DNA from: Polyangiaceae bacterium
Lineage (GTDB): Bacteria > Myxococcota_A > Polyangia > Polyangiales > Polyangiaceae
Length of the DNA: 64,000 nucleotides
Assembly (NCBI GenBank): GCA_015075635.1
Contig: JABTUA010000001.1
Span: 1,116,001 to 1,180,000 of the forward strand
Reading direction: 5' to 3'
Part shown: positions 31,910 to 40,202 of the stretch, piece by piece
Numbering within the stretch: the first letter of the stretch is position 1
Layout: the number at the start of each line of letters is the position of its first letter
Position numbers and translations under genes: made by a program
Notes under the pieces: model-generated
Seen by the model: only the letters and a program-made list of their open reading frames with translations
Database searches by the model: none
What the model was told of the DNA's origin: nothing

Positions 31910-31971
31910 GGTGTCCTCCTTGGTGGCTGTTTCGGTTTGCACTTGAGGCAGTACCACCACCGGAGGACGCC
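31910..31971 (-). promoter_or_regulatory. Stem-loop sequestering the transposase ribosome-binding site
   Basis: 31910-31919 pairs with 31962-31971 (10 bp, one G-U) and 31922-31926 pairs with 31954-31958 (5 bp), with small bulges between and a loop of about 27 nt. In the transposase mRNA the 3' arm contains AAGGAGG followed by the ATG at 31908, so the Shine-Dalgarno sequence is inside the stem. This would hold translation low in read-through transcripts, as seen in several other IS families. It could alternatively belong to an RNA made from this end. Confidence 0.5.
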
Positions 31972-32080
31972 GGTCGCAGAGCACGCGTTCCAGGCGATGG
32001 GCGCTCAGCCACACAGTCAGCGCGAGCACTCTGAGAACAGCTGAACCGAGCGTTCCAACCGCCACCCCCGTCTTATGCCT

Positions 32081-32999
32081 CGCCGCCGCTTCGCGGCGTC
32101 GGTCTTCCCCTTATTCGGGCTTCGCCCGAATGGGGAAGACGGGTCGTTCCGAGATTGGCGCGGCGTCGCTGAGGGTCACGAGCGGCTCGTGGTTCCTCGG
32201 CCCGGCATGGCGGTCGGGCTCCGCTCAATCGGCGCACGCTCTGCGCCACGCCGCGCGGTGAGCTGACGCGTGATGGTGAGTGGCCCGCGTCAGCGCGCTC
32301 GAGCGCGACTGGGGCGGCGTGTCACAGATCGTGCGCCCTGGGTCGCGAAGCCCGCCCACCACGCCGGGCCTCGGAGTCTTCCTGCCCCAACTCGCCGCCG
32401 CTTCGCGGCGTCGGTCTTCCCCTTATTCGGGCTTCGCCCGAATGGGGAAGACGGGTCGTTCCGAGATTGGCGCGGCGTCGCTGAGGGTCACGAGCGGCTC
32501 GTGGTTCCTCGGCCCGGCATGGCGGTCGGGCTCCGCTCAATCGGCGCACGCTCTGCGCCACGCCGCGCGGTGAGCTGACGCGTGATGGTGAGTGGCCCGC
32601 GTCAGCGCGCTCGAGCGCGACTGGGGCGGCGTGTCACAGATCGTGCGCCCTGGGTCGCGAAGCCCGCCCACCACGCCGGGCCTCGGAGTCTTCCTGCCCC
32701 AACTCGCCGCTGCTTCGCGGCGTCGGTCTTCCCCTTATTCGGGCTTCGCCCGAATGGGGAAGACGGGTCGTTCCGAGATTGGCGCGGCGTCGCTGAGGGT
32801 CACGAGCGGCTCGTGGTTCCTCGGCCCGGCATGGCGGTCGGGCTCCGCTCAACCGGCGCACGCTCTGCGCCACGCCGCTCGATCACTCGAAGCAACGGGC
32901 CGAATGTGTCGACGAATACGAAGCTGAGAGCGCCACAGGCGGCGTGTCACAGATCGTGCGCCCTGGGTCGCGAAGCCCGCCCACCACGCCGGGCCTCGG
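32081..32999. repeat. Tandem repeat R: two 312-bp units plus a 295-bp unit, hairpin-rich
   Basis: R1 (32081-32392) and R2 (32393-32704) are nearly identical 312-bp units. R3 (32705-32999) starts the same way but switches to the R0-type 3' half. Each unit begins with CGCCGC-TTC-GCGGCG (hairpin 1). It continues with a 17-bp stem (R1: 32102-32110 with 32132-32140, 32113-32120 with 32124-32131; loop TTC, bulge TT) and later GGCGCA-CGCTC-TGCGCC. The unit length is divisible by three, so long open frames run through the array, but I see no protein-like signal in them. R3 is followed directly by the DUF559 cassette. Confidence 0.88.
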
Positions 33000-33007
33000 A
33001 GGAACCC

Positions 33008-33373
33008 ATGTCCGCTCGCCCCATCACTCAGCTTCGTCGCCAGCAAGTCCTCTCGCAGCGTGCCGCCGAGATGCGTGCGGCGCCCACCCGGTCGGACGCC
33101 GCCCTCTGGCAGGCGCTGCGGGCCAAGAAGCTCGGCGTCGAGGTCCGCCGTCAGGTGGTGCTCGGGAACTACATCGCGGACTTCGTCGTGCCCTCGGCGA
33201 GGCTCGTCATCGAGGTGGACGGGGGCTACCACTGCAGGCGAGTCGCCGCCGACGCGCGGCGGGAACGGGCGCTCCGGCGCCTCGGCTACCGCGTGCTCCG
33301 GCTCGACGCACAGCTCGTGCTGGGCGCCCTGCCGGAAGCGCTCCTGCAAGTGCGGCAAGCGCTCGGCGGCTGA
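33008..33373 (+). CDS. DUF559 (Vsr-like PD-(D/E)XK nuclease fold) protein
   Basis: A 121-residue protein. The ATG at 33008 is preceded by GGAGG with 5-nt spacing. The DUF559 core is clear: PTRSDAALWQALRAKKLGVE, then RRQVVLGNYIADFVVPSARL, VIEVDGGYHCRRVAADARRE and RALRRLGYRVLRLDAQLV. The D in YIADF and the E-x-D in VIEVDG are the putative metal-binding residues of an endonuclease fold related to Vsr. It lies at the end of the R array and upstream of a CGTGGCG repeat tail. An internally deleted copy with both ends preserved is found at 29949. The gene and its flanks therefore look like a small mobile or duplicating cassette. The biological substrate is unknown. Confidence 0.85.
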   Translation: MSARPITQLRRQQVLSQRAAEMRAAPTRSDAALWQALRAKKLGVEVRRQVVLGNYIADFVVPSARLVIEVDGGYHCRRVAADARRERALRRLGYRVLRLDAQLVLGALPEALLQVRQALGG

Positions 33374-33455
33374 GGCCTGCGCCTCTGCCTCTGGGACAAA
33401 GACTCCTTCTTCTTCTTTCGTGGCGTTCGTGGCGTCGTGGCGCTCGTGGCGCATT
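33374..33455. repeat. CGTGGCG-type repeat tail of the DUF559 cassette
   Basis: After the DUF559 stop codon the sequence reads GGCCTGCGCCTCTGCCTCTG, a CTTCTTCTT tract and then TTCGTGGCGTTCGTGGCG, continuing with further 9-bp-like units to GCGCAT. It is nearly identical to 29983-30074. The core is the same family as in the repeat clusters at 16.1-16.7 and 47.9-48.6 kb. From 33456 to 33604 no gene is visible; a small inverted repeat TTGACAACTTGTCA lies at 33486-33499. Confidence 0.8.
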
Positions 33456-33604
33456 CTTCCGACGCGGGGCTGCCCGCGGCGCCGATTGACAACTTGTCAC
33501 ACTGAGCACCCGTGAAGCCGTTTTGCTGCCACTCTGGCGAGAAGAAGCCCTCCAACCCCTTGCGTAAGACCAGGAAATTCCGAGCTTTCTTTATCCATTG
33601 ACCC

Positions 33605-33620
33605 TGGCACGCCTCTGGCT
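33605..33620 (+). promoter_or_regulatory. Candidate sigma54 promoter upstream of gspC
   Basis: The sequence TGGCACGCCTCTGGCT matches the -24/-12 consensus TGGCACG-N4-TTGC(A/T) at all but one fixed position (G for the second T of the -12 element), with the correct GG-to-GC spacing. It ends 19 bp before the GTG start of gspC, so the leader would be very short. A sigma54 activator gene lies at 28515-29919. This is a pattern match only. Confidence 0.35.
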
Positions 33621-33639
33621 TTAAGCGGTCCCAGCATCC

Positions 33640-34626
33640 GTGGCCTTCGACGCCCTCCTCAAGAAGTACTTCTCCGTGGTCGTGCTGACCTTGGTGGCCG
33701 CCATGGCGTACTTCCAGGCGTCCGGGGCGATGAAGCTTTTCGGCGCCTCGCTCGCGGCCGACGAAAAGACGCTGACGCAGGCTCCGATGCCGCCGCCGAA
33801 TGCGCGCCCCGCGCACCAGGACGTAGCTACCCGCAGCGGCGAGGCCATCCTCGCGCGCAACCCCTTCGACCACGAGACCGGTCCTCTCAATGCGACGGAG
33901 CTCGACATGAGCGCGCTCCCGACTCCCAGCGCCGATCTCAGCAATCCGCTCTCGGCCGGGCAGTGCGACGGGATCCGCGTCAGCATCATCACGGAGTCTT
34001 CTGACCCCACCTGGTCCATCGCCGCGCTCCAAGGTCCCGGCGAGCCGCGGCCGACCATTCGGCGGGTCGGCGACAAAGTCGGAGCGCACGACGTCACGTA
34101 CATCGGCTACAACCCCCGGGAGAACAGCCCGTCCGTCTGGCTCACGAGCGCCGGCTCCCTCTGCCAGCTGGTGCTCTTCTCGGCGCAGCCGGCGCCCAAG
34201 CCTGCCGCGGCGGCAGCGCCCCCCCCCGGCGCCGCCCCGCCTGCTGCCAAGGGCGGCGCGGGCGCCGTGCCTCAGGACATCGCGTCGAAGATCCAGAAGG
34301 TCAGCGAGACGGAGTTCAACGTGGACCGCTCGGTAGTCGACAAGATCCTGGAGAACCAGGCCGAGCTGATGCGCTCGGCCCGCATCGTTCCGGAGCAGCA
34401 GAACGGCAAGGTCGTCGGCATCCGCATGTTCGGCATCCGTCCCGATACGCTGCTCGGCACCCTGGGCTTCCAGACGGGCGACCGTCTCGAATCCATCAAC
34501 GGCTTCAACATGGCGAGCCCCGAGAAAGCCCTCGAGGCCTACGCGCGGCTACGGACCGCGAGCAACCTCAACGTGAAGATCAACCGCCGCGGCAAGCCCC
34601 TGAGCATCGACTTCCGGATCAAGTGA
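33640..34626 (+). CDS. gspC: Type II secretion system protein GspC
   Basis: Inner-membrane clamp protein linking the assembly platform to the secretin. One N-terminal membrane helix (residues about 8-30; YFSVVVLTLVAAMAYFQASG) is followed by a periplasmic region containing ILARNPFDHETG. A Pro/Ala-rich linker leads to a C-terminal PDZ-like domain (VVGIRMFGIRPDTLLGTLGF, then TGDRLESINGFNM). It is 328 aa with an intact frame. The GTG at 33640 is the only start that keeps the membrane helix near the N-terminus. It is first gene of the gspC-N operon; gspD starts 1 bp after its stop. Confidence 0.93.
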   Translation: MAFDALLKKYFSVVVLTLVAAMAYFQASGAMKLFGASLAADEKTLTQAPMPPPNARPAHQDVATRSGEAILARNPFDHETGPLNATELDMSALPTPSADLSNPLSAGQCDGIRVSIITESSDPTWSIAALQGPGEPRPTIRRVGDKVGAHDVTYIGYNPRENSPSVWLTSAGSLCQLVLFSAQPAPKPAAAAAPPPGAAPPAAKGGAGAVPQDIASKIQKVSETEFNVDRSVVDKILENQAELMRSARIVPEQQNGKVVGIRMFGIRPDTLLGTLGFQTGDRLESINGFNMASPEKALEAYARLRTASNLNVKINRRGKPLSIDFRIK

Positions 34627-34627
34627 G

Positions 34628-37186
34628 ATGAAGCGCAAGTTGCAATCGGTCGCGGGGGTGCTCGCGCTCTCGGCGATCTTCACCGTGCTGCCCGCCTTCG
34701 CGCAGCAGGCGCCGCCCATTCGCAGGCCGGTCCCGGCGCCTGCAGCCATCCCCAAGCAGCAGCCCGCCCCGGCGCCCGCCGCGCCGGCGGCTCCGGGCCG
34801 TCCCGGGGCGGCCCCGGCGGCGCCAGACAAGGAACCTCCCGGCGCCAAGGGCGCGCTGCCGGACAGCACCGAGGCCATCGCCAAAGCCGCCGACGTGCCG
34901 TATCGCCCGAAGCCCGGCGGGCACCTGGTCAAGTTCAACCTGCAGGACGCCGACCTCGCGGAGCTGGTCAACCACATCAGCGGCATGACGGGGCGGCGCT
35001 TCATCTACGGGCCGAAGGTGCGCCAGGTGAAGGCGACGGTGGTCTCGCCCGAGCCGGTCACGCTGGGCGAAGCCTACGAGGCCTTCCTGTCGATCCTCGA
35101 GGCGAACGGCATGACCGTGGTGCCGCACGGCCGCTTCTTGAAGATCATCGACAGCGCCGGCTCCGTCGCGGCGCCCACGCCCATCTACGCGCGTGGCGAG
35201 CCGGTGCCGGCGTCGGACCGCTACGTGACGCGGCTCTACCGCCTGAAGAACGTCGGAGCGGACGAGGCCATGGCACTGCTCTCGAAGTTCAAGAGCAAGG
35301 AAGCCGACATCTCCGTCTACGGGCCGGGACAGCTGCTGATCATGACGGACACCGGCACCAACATCCGGCGCATGATCCGCATCCTCGAAGAGATCGACGT
35401 CGGCGGCGCCGGGTCGCGCATGTGGATCGAGCCGGTCCACTACGGCTCCGCCGCCGACATGGCCAAGCGCATCAACGAGCTGTTCGAGCTCGACAAGGGC
35501 CAGGGCGCCGGCGGCGCCGGCGGAGGGGGCCTCTCCAAGGTCGTCGCCGACGAGCAGACCAACTCGCTCATCGTGGTCGGGACGGACGACAGCTACCACA
35601 AGCTGCTCGAGCTGATGAAGCGCATCGACACGCAGCCTGCCGCCGAAGGCAAGGTGCACGTCATGCCGCTCCAGCACGCGACGGCGGAGGAGCTGGCCAA
35701 CGTGCTCACCCAGATGCTGCAGGGCGCGCGTCAACCCGGGCAGCAGGGTGGACCCGCCGGCATGTTCGAGGGCGACGTGCGCGTCATCGCCGACAAGGCC
35801 ACCAACTCGTTGGTCGTGACCTCGTCCGGGCGCGACTACTCCGCGATGCGGCTGGTCGTGGGCAAGCTGGATCGTCCGCGCCGTCAGGTCTTCATCGAGG
35901 CCGTGATCATGGACGTGTCGGTGAAGCACTCCAGTAACCTCGGCGTGTCGTTCCACGGCGGCACCACGGCGGATCTCGGCGGCGGCGGCGACACGCTGTT
36001 CCTGGGCGGCTTCGAGGCATCGAACTCGCTGACCTTCCCGGCGAACCCGGAGCTGCTCCAGGGCGTGGCCCTCGGCGCCCGCGGTCCGGAGCTGGCCGGC
36101 ACCTCGAACCTGCTCGGGACCGGGCTGTCGATCCCCGCCTTTGGCGTGGTGCTCCAGGCCCTGGCCTCGAGTGGCGACGCCAACGTGCTCGCCACGCCGC
36201 ACATCCTGGCCACCGACAACACTGCCGCGGAGATCAGCGTCGGCGAGAACGTGCCGCTGCAGACCAACCTGGGCGGCGGCGGCCTCGGCAGCCTGGCGGG
36301 ACTGGCCGGCGGTCAAGCGGGGGCCGCGGGAGCCCTCGCGAACCTGCCGCTCCTGGCCGGGGGCATGGGCTTCAACGCGCCCCGTCAGGACGTCGGGATC
36401 AAGATCAAGGTCACGCCCCACCTGAACGAGACCAACCAGGTACGGCTGGAGATCGAGCAGGAGATCAGCGAAGCCGGCTCCGCCGTCGGAGCGCTGGGCG
36501 TGGTGCCCATCACCAAGCGCACCGCCCGGACCACGGTCGAGGTCGACGACCAGCAGACCATCGTGCTGGGCGGACTGATGCGCGAGGCGGAGCGCAAGAG
36601 CCGGAAGAAGATCCCGGTGCTGGGTGACCTGCCCGTGCTCGGATTCTTGTTTCGTCACTCGGAGGTCACCCGGGAGAAGCTGAACTTGCTCCTGGTGCTG
36701 ACGCCCACGGTCATCCACGGCCAAGAAGATCTGCGCAAGATCTTCGAGCGCAAGATGCAAGAGCGGCAGGAGTTCATCGACCGCTACTTCGTCTTCAGCG
36801 GGCAGGACTGGAAGCCGCCGCTCGACTACCAGAAGACCAACGGGCTGGTGGAGGAGATCCGACAGGCCTACGCCGCCGTCGAGGAGCAGCAGCGGCTCGA
36901 GAACGAGACCCGACCCCGCAAGCTCGAGCACACTCCCGGCGAGCCCATCGAGCTGCCGCACTCGGTCAAGGCGGGTGGGGCCGGCGGAGCCGCACCGGCC
37001 CCACCCGCGCCGACCCCGCCGCGCCCCGTGCGCCCGCGCCAGCCGCGTCCAGCCACGCCCCCGGCCGCCGACCCGGGCGGCAATCCGCCGGCCCCGACGC
37101 CGCCCCCCGCGCGAGGCGGCTCCCTCGACTCGCCGATCCGCATCAACCCCATCGCGCGCAGCGTCGGCGTCGAGCGCGTGGAGTGA
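34628..37186 (+). CDS. gspD: Type II secretion system secretin GspD
   Basis: Outer-membrane channel. A signal peptide (MKRKLQSVAGVLALSAIFTV... AFA) is followed by a Pro/Ala-rich segment and the N0 domain (VKFNLQDADLAELVNHISGM). Three KH-like N domains come next (SRMWIEPVHYGSAADMAKRI and GKVHVMPLQHATAEELANVL). The secretin domain begins near residue 400 and includes QVFIEAVIMDVSVKHSSNLG, ISVGENVPLQTN and TVEVDDQQTIVLGGLMRE, then KKIPVLGDLPVLGFLFRHSE. The C-terminal tail is Pro-rich. 852 aa, intact. There is no separate pilotin gene in the cluster. Confidence 0.96.
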   Translation: MKRKLQSVAGVLALSAIFTVLPAFAQQAPPIRRPVPAPAAIPKQQPAPAPAAPAAPGRPGAAPAAPDKEPPGAKGALPDSTEAIAKAADVPYRPKPGGHLVKFNLQDADLAELVNHISGMTGRRFIYGPKVRQVKATVVSPEPVTLGEAYEAFLSILEANGMTVVPHGRFLKIIDSAGSVAAPTPIYARGEPVPASDRYVTRLYRLKNVGADEAMALLSKFKSKEADISVYGPGQLLIMTDTGTNIRRMIRILEEIDVGGAGSRMWIEPVHYGSAADMAKRINELFELDKGQGAGGAGGGGLSKVVADEQTNSLIVVGTDDSYHKLLELMKRIDTQPAAEGKVHVMPLQHATAEELANVLTQMLQGARQPGQQGGPAGMFEGDVRVIADKATNSLVVTSSGRDYSAMRLVVGKLDRPRRQVFIEAVIMDVSVKHSSNLGVSFHGGTTADLGGGGDTLFLGGFEASNSLTFPANPELLQGVALGARGPELAGTSNLLGTGLSIPAFGVVLQALASSGDANVLATPHILATDNTAAEISVGENVPLQTNLGGGGLGSLAGLAGGQAGAAGALANLPLLAGGMGFNAPRQDVGIKIKVTPHLNETNQVRLEIEQEISEAGSAVGALGVVPITKRTARTTVEVDDQQTIVLGGLMREAERKSRKKIPVLGDLPVLGFLFRHSEVTREKLNLLLVLTPTVIHGQEDLRKIFERKMQERQEFIDRYFVFSGQDWKPPLDYQKTNGLVEEIRQAYAAVEEQQRLENETRPRKLEHTPGEPIELPHSVKAGGAGGAAPAPPAPTPPRPVRPRQPRPATPPAADPGGNPPAPTPPPARGGSLDSPIRINPIARSVGVERVE

Positions 37187-37189
37187 GCC

Positions 37190-38962
37190 GTGATCGAGCA
37201 GCGAGCCCTCGGCAACATCCTGGTGCGCCACGGCGTGGTGACGCCGGAGGGTCTCGAGCCACTGTTCCTCCAGCAACGTGAGAAGGGTACCTCGCTCACG
37301 GAGCTGGTCGTGCAGTCTCGCATCGCCAGCGAGAGCGACGTGGCCCGGGCGCTGGCCGCCGAGTGCGGCCTGTCGTTCGTCGAGCGCATCGACCTCGCCG
37401 CGGTGCCGACTCAGCTCGCGACGCGCCTGCCCATCGGCTACTGCAAGAGCCACAAGATCCTGATCACCGCCGAGCGCGAAGATCGCGTCGAGGTGCTCTC
37501 GGCGGACCCGCTGGACACCGCCGCGCTCGACGACGTGCGCGCGACGTTCGGCAAGCCGGTCAGCGCCGTGGTCGGCGCGCCGGAGATGGTGGTGGACGCC
37601 ATCAACCGCGTGTTCGAGAAGCAAGACACGCAGAGCGAGCTCGAGAGCGACGACAAGCTGAGCGACGACGACGAGGTCGACATCCTCGAGTCCGACGAGG
37701 ATGCGCCGATCATCCGCTGGGTGAACGGGCTGTTCTTCAGCGCCGTCAAGGAACGAGCCAGCGACATCCACATCGAGCCGGAGGAGAAGGAGGTCCTCGT
37801 CCGCTATCGCATCGACGGCGAGCTCTACGTCGCGCGCCGCGCGTCGCGGCAGTTCATGAGCTCGGTCGTCGCCCGCGTGAAGATCATGGCCGGGCTGAAC
37901 ATCGCGGAGAAGCGCCTGCCGCAGGACGGGCGTATCTCGCTGCGCATCGCCGGTCGCAGCATCGACATCCGCGTCTCCACCATCCCGACCAGCCGGGACG
38001 CCGAGCGCATCGTGATGCGCCTCCTGCACAAGACCAACGTCCTGCTCGATCTGACGGACCTCGGCTTCTCGTCCCGCGACTACGCCCTGATGAGCAGCCT
38101 GATCGAGCGCCCGGACGGCATCATCCTGGTGACGGGTCCCACCGGCAGCGGCAAGACCACCACGCTCTACGCCTGCCTCAACAAGATCAACCGCCCCAAC
38201 GTCAACATCCTGACGGCGGAGGATCCGGTCGAGTACGAGATCGCCGGCATCCACCAGGTGCCGGTGCAGGCCAAGATTGGCCTCACCTTCGCCAGCGCGC
38301 TGCGCGCCTTCCTGCGGCAGGACCCCGACGTGATCATGGTCGGTGAGATCCGCGACAAGGAGACGGCGGAGATCGCCATCCACGCCTCGCTCACCGGTCA
38401 CTTGGTGCTCTCGACCATCCACACCAACGACGCGCCGGGCGCCGTCACGCGGCTGGTCGAGATGGAGATGGAGCCATTCTTGGTGCGCTCCACCGTGATC
38501 GGGATCCTGGCGCAGCGCCTGGTGCGTGTGTTGTGCAAGGAGTGCAAGGAGCCCTACCAGGCCAGCGAGTGGGAGCTCCGGCAGATCGGCATCGACCCGG
38601 AGCGCACCCGGCGGCGCGACGCGCGCCGGCTCTCGCCGCGCTACGTGGTGCCTGGTACCGAGTACGATCCGGTCGGCTGGCGCGGCCCGGGCATGCCCAC
38701 CTTGTACCGCGCGCGCGGCTGCGACAAGTGCGACGGCAAGGGCTTCAGCGGCCGGCTCGGCATCTACGAGCTGCTCGTGATGGACGACGCCGTCGGCGCG
38801 CTGGTGCTCCAGAGCTCGGACGCGCAGAGCATCAAGCGGGCGGCGCAGTCGCAGGGCATGGACACGCTGCGCGACGACGGAGCGCGCAAAGTGCTCGAAG
38901 GCAAGACCACGGTGGAGGAGGTCGTCGCTGCGACGCAGGAAGACTTCCTGATCGACGAGTGA
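37190..38962 (+). CDS. gspE: Type II secretion ATPase GspE
   Basis: Hexameric cytoplasmic ATPase that drives pseudopilus assembly. The N-terminal MshEN-type domain begins MIEQRALGNILVRHGVVTPE. Then follow FFSAVKERASDIHIEPEEKE, Walker A GPTGSGKTTTLYACL (about residues 316-330), the Asp box EDPVEYEIAGIHQV, Walker B IMVGEIRDKETAEIA and the His box LVLSTIHTNDAPGAV. A four-cysteine zinc element (CKECKE near 449, CDKCDGKG near 510) completes it. 590 aa, intact. A GTG start lies 3 bp after the gspD stop. Confidence 0.97.
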   Translation: MIEQRALGNILVRHGVVTPEGLEPLFLQQREKGTSLTELVVQSRIASESDVARALAAECGLSFVERIDLAAVPTQLATRLPIGYCKSHKILITAEREDRVEVLSADPLDTAALDDVRATFGKPVSAVVGAPEMVVDAINRVFEKQDTQSELESDDKLSDDDEVDILESDEDAPIIRWVNGLFFSAVKERASDIHIEPEEKEVLVRYRIDGELYVARRASRQFMSSVVARVKIMAGLNIAEKRLPQDGRISLRIAGRSIDIRVSTIPTSRDAERIVMRLLHKTNVLLDLTDLGFSSRDYALMSSLIERPDGIILVTGPTGSGKTTTLYACLNKINRPNVNILTAEDPVEYEIAGIHQVPVQAKIGLTFASALRAFLRQDPDVIMVGEIRDKETAEIAIHASLTGHLVLSTIHTNDAPGAVTRLVEMEMEPFLVRSTVIGILAQRLVRVLCKECKEPYQASEWELRQIGIDPERTRRRDARRLSPRYVVPGTEYDPVGWRGPGMPTLYRARGCDKCDGKGFSGRLGIYELLVMDDAVGALVLQSSDAQSIKRAAQSQGMDTLRDDGARKVLEGKTTVEEVVAATQEDFLIDE

Positions 38963-38969
38963 GGCGCTG

Positions 38970-40196
38970 ATGGCCGTCTTCGAGTACCGAGGCATACAGA
39001 TCGAGTCCGGCAAGGCCGTCAAGGGCTACCGCGACGCCGACAACGCCAAGGCGCTGCGCGCGCTCCTGCGCAAGGACGGCATCTTGCTGACGCTCGCCAA
39101 CGAAGAGGGCGAGAAGCAGAAGAAGTCCAAGCGCGAGATCGACCTGTTCGCGATCTTCCGCCGCGTCAGCTCGGCGGACGTCGCGGTGATGACCCGGCAG
39201 CTGGCGACGCTGGTGCGGGCCGGCGTGCCGCTGGTGGACTCGATCTCCGCGCTGACCGAGCAGGTGGAGAAGGAGCAGCTGGTGCGCGTGCTCTCGGCGG
39301 TGCGCGAGACGCTGAACGAGGGCACTAGCTTCGCCAAGAGCTTGGAGATGCACCCGAGGGTGTTCCCGCCGCTGTACGTGAACATGGTGGCGGCGGGGGA
39401 GGCCTCGGGCACGTTGGAGAACGTGCTCGAGCGCCTGGCCGACTTCATGGAGGGCCAGGCGCGGCTGAAGGGCAAGGTGGTGTCGGCGCTGGCCTACCCG
39501 GTGCTGATGATGCTCATCGGCAGCTTGCTGGTAGGGTTCCTGATGGTCGCGGTGGTGCCGAAGGTGACCAGCATCTTCGAGAACCTGGGGCAGACGCTGC
39601 CCTGGAACACGCAGCTGCTCATCTTCGTGTCGAACACCCTCGGCGACTACTGGTGGCTCCTGATCGCGCTCGCGCTGATCGCGGGCTTCTCGTTCCAGCG
39701 CTGGAAGAACCGCCCGGCCGGGCGCATGCGCTGGGACGTGCTCCAACTGCGCTGGCCGGTGTTCGGACGGCTCAACCTGCTGGTCGCCGTGGCGCGCTTC
39801 ACGCGCACGCTGTCGACGCTGCTCTCGAGCGGGGTGCCGCTCTTGAAGGCCATGGAGATCGGCCGCAACGTGCTCGGTAACGTGCGGCTCGAGAGCGTCG
39901 TGACCGATGCCATCGGCTCAATCCGCGAGGGTGAGAGCATCGCCGAGCCGCTGAAGCGTAGCGGCGCCTTCCCACCCATGGTCATCCACATGATCGCCGT
40001 GGGCGAGCGCAGCGGCCAGCTCGAGGCCATGCTCGAGAACGTGAGCCGTGCCTACGAGTCCGACGTCGAGACGCGCGTGACGGCGCTGACCAGCCTGCTC
40101 GAGCCGGTGATGATCCTCGCGCTCGGTGCGGTCGTCGGCTTCATCGCCATGTCGATCTTGATGCCCCTGATGCAGATGAACCAACTGGTCCAATGA
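38970..40196 (+). CDS. gspF: Type II secretion platform protein GspF
   Basis: Polytopic inner-membrane protein, 408 aa, with two T2SF domains. The first contains VMTRQLATLVRAGVPLVDSI, the second ARFTRTLSTLLSSGVPLLKA. Membrane helices are visible in LAYPVLMMLIGSLLVGFLMV, WWLLIALALIAGFSF and the C-terminal PVMILALGAVVGFIAMSIL. It starts 7 bp after gspE with an intact frame. Confidence 0.96.
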   Translation: MAVFEYRGIQIESGKAVKGYRDADNAKALRALLRKDGILLTLANEEGEKQKKSKREIDLFAIFRRVSSADVAVMTRQLATLVRAGVPLVDSISALTEQVEKEQLVRVLSAVRETLNEGTSFAKSLEMHPRVFPPLYVNMVAAGEASGTLENVLERLADFMEGQARLKGKVVSALAYPVLMMLIGSLLVGFLMVAVVPKVTSIFENLGQTLPWNTQLLIFVSNTLGDYWWLLIALALIAGFSFQRWKNRPAGRMRWDVLQLRWPVFGRLNLLVAVARFTRTLSTLLSSGVPLLKAMEIGRNVLGNVRLESVVTDAIGSIREGESIAEPLKRSGAFPPMVIHMIAVGERSGQLEAMLENVSRAYESDVETRVTALTSLLEPVMILALGAVVGFIAMSILMPLMQMNQLVQ

Positions 40197-40202
40197 GCCC
40201 CC

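Larger units (their letters stand above)
30440..32080 (-). mobile_element. IS110/IS1111-family insertion sequence, 1,641 bp, inserted in repeat R
   Basis: Boundaries come from neighbouring unoccupied copies of R, which read CCCCAACTCGCCGCCGC (for example at 32386-32402). Here the left flank stops at CCCCAACTC (30440) and the right flank resumes with CTCGCCGCCGC (32079), so the inserted piece is 1,641 bp with CTC shared by both junctions. Short shared cores without long terminal inverted repeats or target duplication are typical of IS110-family elements, which use RNA-guided DEDD recombinases. The element has one transposase gene on the minus strand, about 170 bp upstream of it and about 414 bp of non-coding sequence downstream. 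The long 3' end resembles the IS1111 subgroup. Confidence 0.8.

Noticed and set aside
32270..32927. Repeated open frames of about 100 codons inside the R array
   Set aside because: They recur only because the 312-bp unit is divisible by three; hairpin sequences fall inside them and there is no ribosome-binding site or protein-like conservation.
34619..39022. Very long open frame (1,467 codons) antisense to gspD and gspE
   Set aside because: It is the high-GC shadow of genuine T2SS genes with strong motifs on the plus strand; its translation shows no domain, only biased composition.
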